Assembly (NCBI RefSeq): GCF_963675905.1
Contig: NZ_OY780936.1
Coordinates: forward strand, 2,923,946-2,987,945
Source of the DNA: an uncultured Bacteroides sp.
GTDB taxonomy: Bacteria > Bacteroidota > Bacteroidia > Bacteroidales > Bacteroidaceae
Reading direction: 5' to 3'
Length of the DNA: 64,000 bases
Shown here: positions 9,607 to 17,551 of the stretch, piece after piece
How the letters are laid out: each line of letters opens with the position of its first letter
Position numbering within the stretch: position 1 is the first letter of the stretch
Position numbers and translations under genes: made by a program
The notes under the pieces: generated by a model
Databases searched by the model: none
What the model was told of the DNA's origin: nothing
What the model saw: only the letters and a program-made list of their open reading frames with translations

Positions 9607-11034
9607 TTATCTGCCTTTTTTATTATAACCAACCTGCGTTCTCACACAGCGGAAACCTATATAAGACCTACTTTCGTTCTGATATTCATAAGAACGCGCA
9701 TCAGATCGTACATAAGCAGCCACATCCTTCCAGGAACCGCCACGAACGGTTTTCTTCTTCATCACATAAGGATCTTCCTTCGCTGCGTTGTATTTCAGTT
9801 CGGGATTCATATCATTCATGGACAGTACTCCTGCTTCAGTATAAACAGTAGAAGTCCATTCAGAAACGTTACCTGCCATATCGTATAAACCATTTGAATT
9901 AGGAGAATAAGAACCCACCTTTGTTGATATCAGATTTCCATCTTTTGTATAGTTTCCTCTACCCGGTTTATAATTTGCATAATAACAACCTTCATCAGAT
10001 TTTGTATCTTTCCCTTTCCATGGATAAGCATTATCTTCCTTACCTCTTGCAGCAAATTCCCATTCCACCTCGGTCGGTAAACGATAACGTTGCAGATAGC
10101 GGGCAGCACCACGAAGGCCGGCTAACAAATAATTAGTTCTCCAGGCACAAAAAGCATTCGCCTGTTCCCACGATACACCAACAACAGGATAATCGTTATA
10201 ACTAGGATGACTAAAATAAAGCTTCATATAAGGTTCGTTATAGGAATTCCGGAAATCGTTCACCCAGCAAGTTGTATCCGGATAAACGTTCACTATATAA
10301 CTATTCTGGAAATCATATAAAGATGAAAGTCTGCGAGTAATTGTCCTATTCACAATTCGTCCTTCATCGTCGAGATATGCAGTATCTTTAGATACCATTA
10401 CCACTTCATCATAGTTCACCGGAACATCTGTATTCTTATTCCTTTGAGCCGGGTTTAATCGGTTTTTACGAAGGGCAGCCTGAGTATAATCAAAGTCTTC
10501 ATAATAATAATTCATCTGGTCGGCATCAAGCATTCTTGTTCCATCAATCGGATGAGTTTTATAAACACTATTAATAACAGCCTGTTCTTCTTCTGAGGCT
10601 CTTCTCCATGGAATTGGCTTAGCCCAGTTGAGATGAGGTTTTACAGGATCACCATATCTGTCTTCAGATATCTTATAAACCTCGTTTCCTCCATAAGCTG
10701 GATCAGCCAGGCGTTCACGGATAATAGAATCCCTTACCCAAAATACAAACTGTTTATATTTGGAATTGCTCACTTCTGTTTCGTCCATCCAGAAAGCATC
10801 TACAGATATATCTTTAGACGGAACAGACTTGCCCCAAAGACTATCGGTTTCACTTGGCCCTACCTTTACTGATCCCCGCTTAATCAGCACCATACCATAA
10901 GGTGCCGGTTCATCCCACGCCACTGCACTTATACCGGTCAGCTCTCCTCCGGAAGAAGACTCTCCCACAGGGGCACCGCATGAAATTAGTGCAGCTGTTA
11001 TTACTAAACTAACTATGAATAAGAGTTTTTTCAT
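9607..11034 (-). CDS. gldK: Type IX secretion lipoprotein GldK/PorK (FGE-sulfatase-like domain)
   Basis: 475 residues. The lipobox LISC places the lipidated Cys at 19. The rest is a formylglycine-generating-enzyme-like domain (GMVLIKRGSVKVGPSE, later RLPTEVEWEFAARG, NVSEWT, RGGSW, SRSYIGFRCVR). GldK uses this fold structurally, forming the outer-membrane-anchored ring with GldN. It could be mistaken for a sulfatase-modifying enzyme by domain search; context within porP-gldLMN settles the role. Confidence 0.95.
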   Translation of the reverse strand: MKKLLFIVSLVITAALISCGAPVGESSSGGELTGISAVAWDEPAPYGMVLIKRGSVKVGPSETDSLWGKSVPSKDISVDAFWMDETEVSNSKYKQFVFWVRDSIIRERLADPAYGGNEVYKISEDRYGDPVKPHLNWAKPIPWRRASEEEQAVINSVYKTHPIDGTRMLDADQMNYYYEDFDYTQAALRKNRLNPAQRNKNTDVPVNYDEVVMVSKDTAYLDDEGRIVNRTITRRLSSLYDFQNSYIVNVYPDTTCWVNDFRNSYNEPYMKLYFSHPSYNDYPVVGVSWEQANAFCAWRTNYLLAGLRGAARYLQRYRLPTEVEWEFAARGKEDNAYPWKGKDTKSDEGCYYANYKPGRGNYTKDGNLISTKVGSYSPNSNGLYDMAGNVSEWTSTVYTEAGVLSMNDMNPELKYNAAKEDPYVMKKKTVRGGSWKDVAAYVRSDARSYEYQNESRSYIGFRCVRTQVGYNKKGR

Positions 11035-11038
11035 AATC

Positions 11039-11980
11039 TTATAAAATACGTATACTTTTATGTCTGTTTTTACTGTGTCCCGAAAAGTTTATATCTGTAG
11101 AATAATTTATAAACAGATCGTGGCTTCCGCTTCCAATCCCTATTTGCGACGTAAACATTTCGTAAGCATAGCCCACAGTAATATTCTTTATTTTTGTTCC
11201 AACTAAAAACGTGACTGATGTCCCTGGACTGTAAGAGAGTCCTCCATAAAGAGTCTTTTCGTTATAGCTGTAGAACATTCTTCCCGTAAAATCTACTTTT
11301 GTTGATACCAGATCACTCTTCAACAAGAATGATGGCTGTAACCAAATTAACGGATTTTTCGTTTTTATATTGCATCCTCCGGTTAAATAAATAGTGGGAT
11401 CCACTTTTAACTTGTTATTCTCGCCCATCAAGACTGTAGGAGCAGAAAGGTGACTGACGGATAATCCGCCATAATATTGAGGATGTGTATAGTAAACACC
11501 TATGCCTGCATCCATACTTGTTCCGGAAACAGATGTTGCAGGGAAAGCATCATCATTGGTCTGGTCGCCTAAATTTATGTTTGTCGGATCAAATGATAAA
11601 TTTAATGCACCAACCTGCAGGCCAACCCCCATTTGTCCTTTACCCAATTGCTTTTTATAAGAATATTGCAAGCCAACTATCTGATTTCTGAAAAGGCCGA
11701 TACCTTCATTAAAAAGAGTTACGCCTACACCATGTTTACTTCCTAAGAATTTAACAGGCATATCGGCAGCAAAAAACATTGATTTCGGGGCATTGGTAAA
11801 CCCCATTAATTGCTGACTGTAGGCTCCGGTAATAATTAGTTTGTCGGTTTGCCCGGCATAGGCGGGATTGTAATATCCGGTCACCGCCCAATACTGACTA
11901 AACTGCGCGTCGAACTGTGCTTTGACGGAAAGAGAGCAAAGCAAAGCGAAACAAAATAAAAAGTATTTTATTAAATTCAT
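11039..11980 (-). CDS. porP: PorP/SprF family type IX secretion outer-membrane protein
   Basis: 313 residues, signal peptide (about 1-21, ending VKAQFD) followed by a beta-barrel pattern beginning DAQFSQYWAVTGYYNPAYAG, the signature of PorP/SprF proteins. It is the first gene of the type IX core operon, 4 bp before gldK. P. gingivalis has the same order (porP-K-L-M-N). PorP/SprF proteins are needed for surface attachment or secretion of cargo. Confidence 0.93.
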   Translation of the reverse strand: MNLIKYFLFCFALLCSLSVKAQFDAQFSQYWAVTGYYNPAYAGQTDKLIITGAYSQQLMGFTNAPKSMFFAADMPVKFLGSKHGVGVTLFNEGIGLFRNQIVGLQYSYKKQLGKGQMGVGLQVGALNLSFDPTNINLGDQTNDDAFPATSVSGTSMDAGIGVYYTHPQYYGGLSVSHLSAPTVLMGENNKLKVDPTIYLTGGCNIKTKNPLIWLQPSFLLKSDLVSTKVDFTGRMFYSYNEKTLYGGLSYSPGTSVTFLVGTKIKNITVGYAYEMFTSQIGIGSGSHDLFINYSTDINFSGHSKNRHKSIRIL

Positions 11981-11994
11981 CGAAGCGTATCAAT

Positions 11995-12002
11995 CAAAGT
12001 AA
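11995..12002 (-). promoter_or_regulatory. Candidate -7 element (TTACTTTG) of the type IX operon
   Basis: TTACTTTG on the minus strand is one mismatch from TAnnTTTG and sits 14 bp before the porP ATG. The same TTTACTTTG string lies upstream of rnr and of the GH106-like gene. Confidence 0.35.
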
Positions 12003-12102
12003 ACACCTACCTTAATTAACTGCTAAAAGGTTAATAAATTGTATTCCTGAAGAAAAAATAAAAAGAAATACGAAAACAGATAATGAAGAATAAGCCAACA
12101 AA

Positions 12103-12132
12103 AAAGGAAGGTAATTCAAAATTCCTTCCTTT
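12103..12132 (-). terminator. Terminator after the DUF2795 gene
   Basis: 9-bp stem (12103-12111 with 12124-12132, AAAGGAAGG/CCTTCCTTT), 12-nt loop. On the minus strand it is followed by more T, giving a run of TTTTTT. It lies 10 bp past the DUF2795 stop. Confidence 0.75.
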
Positions 12133-12141
12133 AATAGATTT

Positions 12142-12363
12142 TTAGTACTCTTCTTCATTAAAGAAGAAGTCTTCTTTGCTGGGATAATCCGGCCAAATAT
12201 CTTCTATACTTTCATATATCTCACCTTCATCTTCCAAATCCTGAAGATTTTCAATAACTTCAAGCGGTGCGCCAGAGCGCATAGCGAAGTCAATAAGCTC
12301 GTCCTTGCTTGCAGGCCAAGGTGCATCTTCCAGTTTAGATGCCAGTTCCAATGTCCAATACAT
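12142..12363 (-). CDS. DUF2795 domain small acidic protein
   Basis: 73 residues. Recognised as DUF2795-like from MYWTLELASKLEDAPWPASKDELIDFAMRSGAP and a long acidic tail. The fold is a small helical domain and the function is unknown. The gene has its own perfect -7 element and terminator, which argues for a real monocistronic gene. Common in Bacteroidales. Confidence 0.85.
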   Translation of the reverse strand: MYWTLELASKLEDAPWPASKDELIDFAMRSGAPLEVIENLQDLEDEGEIYESIEDIWPDYPSKEDFFFNEEEY

Positions 12364-12411
12364 AACTGTTAGTATTAAAATGATTACTAAACTCGTGTTT
12401 TAATTTTCCCG

Positions 12412-12419
12412 CAAAAGTA
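12412..12419 (-). promoter_or_regulatory. -7 element TACTTTTG of the DUF2795 gene
   Basis: Perfect TAnnTTTG on the minus strand, 48 bp before the ATG. Confidence 0.6.
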
Positions 12420-12431
12420 TAATAAATAATC

Positions 12432-12995
12432 TCATTTGCAAGTATTATCCCAAAATATTTCATTGCGATTTATATTTATATTCTGTTTTCGGGATAAAAG
12501 GAACAAATAATCGGACAAGCGGTTTATAAAGACCATTATATTTTTATCAATAAAGCAGTCCTTTGAAAGAGATAATATACGCCTCTCCGCTCTTCGGCAA
12601 ACAGTACGGCAAACGTGACAAATTGCCGCTCCTCTACACCCTCCAGGAATAACAAAACGATTGATAGGTGGCAATTGTTCATCTATCATGTCAATTTGCC
12701 TTTCTATTTCCTCAATGTGTGACGGAAAAATAATGCTACATTCCTTCAGCGGAGTTTTATCCTGATCGGTAGCCAGGTAAGAACCAACGGAAAACAGCTT
12801 ATGCTGTATCTTCAAAAGGAATTCTTTATCTGCATCATCCTCAATATACGTCATCAGCAAACCTAGCTGAGCATTCAGCTCATCTACAGTGCCATACGAT
12901 TCTAAACGAATATCTGTTTTAGAGACCCTTGTTCCTCCTACTAGTGAAGTTGTTCCTTCGTCTCCGGTTCTGGTATATACATTGCTTTTTTTCAT
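12432..12995 (-). CDS. Cob(I)alamin adenosyltransferase, PduO type
   Basis: Makes adenosylcobalamin from cob(I)alamin and ATP. The N-terminal ATP-binding motif is clear ([21 protein letters not shown]), then [14 protein letters not shown] and the C-terminal [11 protein letters not shown] helix with the conserved basic residues. I start at the Met of [12 protein letters not shown] (12995) because the 12 residues before it in the open frame are not family-like. Length 187, normal for PduO-type enzymes. No cobalamin riboswitch is evident upstream. The methyltransferase gene ends 8 bp before the open frame begins. Confidence 0.93.
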   Translation of the reverse strand: MKKSNVYTRTGDEGTTSLVGGTRVSKTDIRLESYGTVDELNAQLGLLMTYIEDDADKEFLLKIQHKLFSVGSYLATDQDKTPLKECSIIFPSHIEEIERQIDMIDEQLPPINRFVIPGGCRGAAICHVCRTVCRRAERRILSLSKDCFIDKNIMVFINRLSDYLFLLSRKQNININRNEIFWDNTCK

Positions 12996-13039
12996 AGTGT
13001 TTTTATTTATAGTCCAGATTGAGTTTACCAAAATTACAT

Positions 13040-13765
13040 CTAAAAATTAACAACATAGTGTTGCTTTATTTTCTTTCTATCGAAGAAAATGATACCGAAA
13101 TCGTAAAGATCAAACGTAATGCCCACTCGCTCGTCAAGCTGAATTTCTTTCCACCAGTTTTTCAAAGCTGAAGATTTATGTATATCCTGAATTAGAAAGA
13201 CAGAACCTGCATTACTTTTGCTGATACACTCTTCAAACATAGACTGAACAGCGTTCAATGGATAATCTCCTGCATGAAGAAATAAAAAATCGAGCGAGTC
13301 TAGTTCTGATATTGCTCCGGAAACCAGAGCTAAAACATCGCCAAAGCGAAAATCTATATTGCCACTGTAATTTTTAAAAAGAGAAGCAGCCAAAGTATTC
13401 GCCGGAGAATTCTTATCAACAGTTATAAAACGAGCATTTTTTCTACTGCATGAAAGATAAACGCTGCTTGCTCCAACAGAAGTTCCTATCTCGAGAATAG
13501 TTTGCGGATGAGCGTAATTAGCCAATCTAAAAATAAACTCATATATTTTAGTACTCTCAAGATAACGATTCCAGGAAGAAGAAAATTTCTGGCTGGTTGT
13601 CTCAATTAAATCACTTAAATACTCATAATCGTAATATTGAGCTTTCTCATAGATTACTCCGGTTATCAGATTAAAAGCAAAAGGAGAATGTACTCCATAG
13701 CCTTTACGGTGCCTGAATCTTAATAACCAAATCAGTATTCTTTTATAAAACATTTGCTTCTTCAT
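13040..13765 (-). CDS. Class I SAM-dependent O-methyltransferase-like protein
   Basis: 241 residues. The SAM-binding motif I is [14 protein letters not shown] and the following acidic strand is FITVDKNS, as in class I methyltransferases. A catechol-O-methyltransferase-like topology is likely from the [12 protein letters not shown] segment. The N-terminal 50 residues ([19 protein letters not shown]) are shared with a set of Bacteroidetes proteins of unknown substrate. Perfect -7 element upstream; followed closely by the adenosyltransferase gene. Confidence 0.8.
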   Translation of the reverse strand: MKKQMFYKRILIWLLRFRHRKGYGVHSPFAFNLITGVIYEKAQYYDYEYLSDLIETTSQKFSSSWNRYLESTKIYEFIFRLANYAHPQTILEIGTSVGASSVYLSCSRKNARFITVDKNSPANTLAASLFKNYSGNIDFRFGDVLALVSGAISELDSLDFLFLHAGDYPLNAVQSMFEECISKSNAGSVFLIQDIHKSSALKNWWKEIQLDERVGITFDLYDFGIIFFDRKKIKQHYVVNF

Positions 13766-13814
13766 AAGGTAAAAAACATATCGTCATCACGTTCATCCTG
13801 ATTTTTATTGATGA

Positions 13815-13822
13815 CAAATATA
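13815..13822 (-). promoter_or_regulatory. -7 element TATATTTG of the methyltransferase gene
   Basis: Perfect TAnnTTTG on the minus strand, 50 bp before the ATG. The rest of the 391-bp gap 13766-14156 holds the TGTACA element, a small hairpin and a terminator. Confidence 0.6.
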
Positions 13823-13891
13823 GTACTTTTGGTTTAATATAATTGAGGATACTGGTTATTATTAAGAAAGCCGGCGGAAGGTTTTAAATAT

Positions 13892-13967
13892 CCTGTACAA
13901 AAGATTGCATTCTTCTGTACAAAACAATAATTTCTTTTGTACAGAAGAATTAATTGTTTTGTACAAG
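13892..13967. repeat. TGTACA 22-bp-periodic intergenic element, copy 1
   Basis: Four TGTACA palindromes at 13894, 13916, 13938 and 13960, exactly 22 bp apart, with related A/T-rich 16-bp spacers (ATTCTT/AAGAAT and AACAAT/ATTGTT arms). A second copy with the same length and spacing is at 60447-60523. Both lie upstream of a minus-strand promoter and downstream of the preceding minus-strand gene. Confidence 0.85.
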
Positions 13968-14016
13968 AATTCACGAACCATTCGCCATGTTTAATAAATA
14001 ACTCAGCATGTTATAC

Positions 14017-14037
14017 AAACACTTCACGAGAGTGTTT
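14017..14037. other. Small inverted repeat
   Basis: AAACACT/AGTGTTT, 7-bp stem and 7-nt loop, between the TGTACA element and the terminator of the DUF4450 gene. Role unknown. Confidence 0.4.
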
Positions 14038-14055
14038 ATAAAGTTCTTAAAAACA

Positions 14056-14104
14056 ACAAGGGCAGAATTTCGCTCCTTCACAGGACTAAAATTCCGCCTC
14101 TTGT
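14056..14104 (-). terminator. Terminator after the DUF4450 gene
   Basis: Imperfect stem of about 15 bp (14056-14070 with 14088-14104), loop 17 nt. On the minus strand the hairpin is followed by TTGTTTTTAA. About 50 bp past the DUF4450 stop. Confidence 0.7.
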
Positions 14105-14156
14105 AACACTAACAAATCTAATCTAAACAAACATATTTTGCTTTTAACTAATCATC

Positions 14157-17100
14157 TTATCTCTGCAGAGTTGCAGCCATCAAACCAATAATCACATCAT
14201 TGGCTTCTGTTCCCAACTCCAGACTCTTTAATTCTTTATTCTTATTCAATGGAAGATCAAGTAATACACCTGCACCTCCTTTTATACTTCTTCCGTAAAC
14301 ACCTTCTATGTGAAGTTCCTTTTCCAGGTTATCACTCACAATGCCCGATAGCAGATGTAATCTATACGGACGAGGTGACTGAAGTTTAAAGGCAGCTCCA
14401 TCTACAAAATAATCTTGTTCAATAGGACACCAGTTATCAGGATTAATTAAGTTCATCACTTCTGCTGATCCATCCTTATAAGTCACTTTTACAATTCCAT
14501 TTACTATATGACTCTGCATGTGGTTTGTTGTACCCGCCAAAAGCAAATAAATATGAGAAGCTTTTCCTTTTAATTCTACAGAAACCCTTTCTGGATAGTT
14601 TTTCCAAAGAGATGTAAAAGCTATATTATTACCCACTGCCGGAGTTCTGAATGGCACTCCAAGAGTGGTTGACAATATTCCATCACGAACTTTAGAACGA
14701 ACACCCGAGTCGTCAATATCCGCTGTTGTCTGAGGATGACACCATTCACCAATGCCTTGCTTTGGCAACTGAAGCGTTGTATATGGTGAACGTGGCATTA
14801 GATATTCGTTTTTAAATATCTTACTTACCGAATCATTCAATACTCCATCCATATTAACCGGTTCGCAAGTTGAGCCGTTTACATCGGCAAATGCCTTAGC
14901 TATTACTTTAGTTTCTCCTTTCACATTAATATTTACCGGCATCCACCACTCCATTTCTCCCTGAGAAACAAGAGTAAACAGTGTATGACTACCAGCCTCA
15001 GCAATTACATTGCCCGATAAGTTATTACCGGAGATTTTTGCATTCGCCAAAATATTCTGCGGATCATAGATCTTCTTTACTGAACAATTCAGATTTACAG
15101 AATAAGAAGAACCTTTCATAACAGATACTACTTCCGGAGATTTAACCAGCTTATTTTCTCCCCAAACAATTTCTATCTTGTTCTTTTTAGCAGAAGGAGA
15201 AGATATTTTTATTATTGGATATCCGGCAGCAGATTCAACAAATAACCACTTAGCATCTTTGCCGTTTACCTTCACAGATTTAATTTTGTCTGAGAAAGCA
15301 CGAACCTGCAATTCCAAAGCCAGCTGCTTTTCAAATTTAAGTTCTACGTTATAAGTCTCTGTATTATTAGTACGCTTAAAAGCAAAGTTGATATCCGGCG
15401 TGGAAATAGATGCATGATCCCAAGCTGAAGGATAACCGGGACGAACCAATACTCGTCCGTTCATTGCATCAGGCAACACACCAAAAAGTCCCTGAACAAG
15501 TGCACGGGAGGCAACTCCTATCGGATCACCAAAATCCCTGTAGCATTCTCCGCGGGCAGCATCATAAAAGCTAACCTGACCAAAGTTACCCGGACTGCTA
15601 CCTAGATACATACCATCGAGTACCGAACTCTTTAATAACTTAAATGCTTCTTCATTTCTTCCGGCTTGCCAGTAAGCAAGTGAAGTATGCATCACCTCGG
15701 CAAAAGCTACATTATTGATTGACCATGAATAAGGAAGCCAGTTGGTTGTGGAAACTGTTGCGTAGCCATCATCCTTTAACCCATCTGCAACAACCGGAAT
15801 ATGAGGAATCTCTGTATCTACATAACGGGTAGCCTGATAACCCTGAAATGGGTTATGAATATCCGAGTCTATTGCATGATAGATAGTCCACACTGCAGCA
15901 CTCTCATGAAGCTTCTTTTTCCCCATGAAATCCTGAAATTCAGCCCAATGTCCTTTGGAAGAAATCCACAGTCGGGCATTCAATGCATTCAGTATCTTCT
16001 TAGCCTCATCAGCATAAGGTTTAGGATCTTCTCCTATCTTAACAGCAATCTCGGCAGCCATACTGTTGGCACGGTAATTATAAGCTGAAGAGTGAGTAAC
16101 CGCTCCACTGTTGTAATACAAGGCATCGCTGGCCCAGATACAACAATAAGCATCATACAATCCATCATTATCCGGATCAAAGTTTCTTTTTTCCCAAGCT
16201 AAATGACGAGTAATAACCGGCCACATCTGTTTTGCATAGGCCAAATCTCCCGTCCAGTTAAAATGCCACAGAAGTTCGTCGATATAACACAAGTTCATAT
16301 CGTAATGGTGCATCTTGTTATTCTCACGAGGATTACGGCAAATATAGCCATTGCTATACATCTGAGTACCCCACTTCTTTACAGAGCGGGCAAGATTCAT
16401 TGCACTATCCTGAGTAGGATGAGGATACACAGCGGGAACATTGATAACCTGACTTGCTGCATAAGCATCGAAATGAGAACGGGCACGATCGTGCCAGCCC
16501 AGTGCATCTCCGGTATAAGCTGCACGCCAGCCACTAAGAGGCATACGCCAGCCTATTGCTCCGTGAAGCCATACTTCTCCACTCCATATACCATCTGCCG
16601 CTACAGCTAGTGTTGGACCAAGCGTATTAAAGTAAGGATCGGGAGTATTTATTTTAATTCGTGAAGCCAGTTGAACACGAGCTGCTTCGGACTTTGCAAA
16701 ACAATCTGCCAATATCGGATAATCTAATGATTTATCCAGGTTTGAACTTTGCAAAGCCATATAATATGTTTTACCTCCGACTACAGACAATTTTCCATCC
16801 AGTACCGGTAAATCTGTGGCAACATTCAATTTTGCATTCGTTGGGAATACACCCTTCAACTGTCGTGGCTCTTTCTTGCCAAACTTCAGCGTAAAACTGT
16901 TGCGGTCTATTGAATAGACATTGCCCACACAATATTCGGGTTTAAGATCAAAGCTGTCATAAGGATCAACACCCAAATCACCTTCCCGGCTGAATCGTTT
17001 ATCGGCAGCTCCACCAAAGCGCCAGGTTAAAAAAGTATTGCCGGGCAAATTATTCGTTTCAATTTTAAAGACAGCACCATCGACATCATACATTGAAAGA

Positions 17101-17501
17101 ACTGTGATGCGAATAAATCCTTTACCTAGAACAGGATCTTTAATAGTATATATCCGGGAGCCAGCTCTGTAACGGCTTTCAATATAAGCTGCTTTATTTA
17201 GTGATAAAGCTTTAGAATCGCGAACAATTCCAAAGCTAAGGTTTCCACCCATCCGTGGAAGATAAAGAGCAAATTCGGGCACATCACTCGTCTCAACACG
17301 AAAGCCCGTGTGAGAGCCGTAGAGTGCACGATTAAATTTCTTATCCCCATTAATAATCACAAAGTCTTCCCCATCGGGAGTATATCTTAATTTACGTTGA
17401 GTTCCTCGTTGGGAATCATTCAGTGAAGCTAATGGTTGTGCAGAAACTGCCACTCCCCAAATGAGAAATGGCAGCATCTTCACTAATTTCATATTAAACA
17501 T
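14157..17501 (-). CDS. DUF4450 domain large exported protein, putative glycoside hydrolase
   Basis: 1114 residues with a signal peptide (LVKMLPFLIWGVAVSAQP). The opening RKLRYTPDGEDFVIINGDKKFNRALYG is what I know as DUF4450, an N-terminal beta domain found in Bacteroides carbohydrate loci. The middle (about 270-720) has the Trp/Tyr-rich helical pattern of an (alpha/alpha)6 barrel (YPHPTQDSAMNLARS, NMHHYDMNLCYIDELLWHFNW, DNDGLYDAYCCIWASDALYY). The catalytic activity is unproven; a rhamnose- or uronate-containing glycan is a fair guess from the neighbours. Met4 (17492) is an alternative start. It follows the 701-residue gene by 50 bp, so it is probably the second gene of that transcript. Confidence 0.7.
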   Translation of the reverse strand: MFNMKLVKMLPFLIWGVAVSAQPLASLNDSQRGTQRKLRYTPDGEDFVIINGDKKFNRALYGSHTGFRVETSDVPEFALYLPRMGGNLSFGIVRDSKALSLNKAAYIESRYRAGSRIYTIKDPVLGKGFIRITVLSMYDVDGAVFKIETNNLPGNTFLTWRFGGAADKRFSREGDLGVDPYDSFDLKPEYCVGNVYSIDRNSFTLKFGKKEPRQLKGVFPTNAKLNVATDLPVLDGKLSVVGGKTYYMALQSSNLDKSLDYPILADCFAKSEAARVQLASRIKINTPDPYFNTLGPTLAVAADGIWSGEVWLHGAIGWRMPLSGWRAAYTGDALGWHDRARSHFDAYAASQVINVPAVYPHPTQDSAMNLARSVKKWGTQMYSNGYICRNPRENNKMHHYDMNLCYIDELLWHFNWTGDLAYAKQMWPVITRHLAWEKRNFDPDNDGLYDAYCCIWASDALYYNSGAVTHSSAYNYRANSMAAEIAVKIGEDPKPYADEAKKILNALNARLWISSKGHWAEFQDFMGKKKLHESAAVWTIYHAIDSDIHNPFQGYQATRYVDTEIPHIPVVADGLKDDGYATVSTTNWLPYSWSINNVAFAEVMHTSLAYWQAGRNEEAFKLLKSSVLDGMYLGSSPGNFGQVSFYDAARGECYRDFGDPIGVASRALVQGLFGVLPDAMNGRVLVRPGYPSAWDHASISTPDINFAFKRTNNTETYNVELKFEKQLALELQVRAFSDKIKSVKVNGKDAKWLFVESAAGYPIIKISSPSAKKNKIEIVWGENKLVKSPEVVSVMKGSSYSVNLNCSVKKIYDPQNILANAKISGNNLSGNVIAEAGSHTLFTLVSQGEMEWWMPVNINVKGETKVIAKAFADVNGSTCEPVNMDGVLNDSVSKIFKNEYLMPRSPYTTLQLPKQGIGEWCHPQTTADIDDSGVRSKVRDGILSTTLGVPFRTPAVGNNIAFTSLWKNYPERVSVELKGKASHIYLLLAGTTNHMQSHIVNGIVKVTYKDGSAEVMNLINPDNWCPIEQDYFVDGAAFKLQSPRPYRLHLLSGIVSDNLEKELHIEGVYGRSIKGGAGVLLDLPLNKNKELKSLELGTEANDVIIGLMAATLQR

Positions 17502-17551
17502 ATCTTTTTAATTTTCTCAAGATCTGATCATTATTCATCAAATAAGTCTTG

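Noticed and set aside
9607-11034. Sulfatase-modifying enzyme
   Set aside because: The FGE-like fold is structural in GldK; lipobox and operon context decide for the secretion role.
12364-13031. Cobalamin riboswitch before the adenosyltransferase gene
   Set aside because: No B12-box-like or multi-stem leader; the gene follows the methyltransferase closely.
14017-14037. A second terminator of the DUF4450 gene
   Set aside because: Seven-bp stem without T-run, and a better terminator lies just upstream of it in transcription direction.
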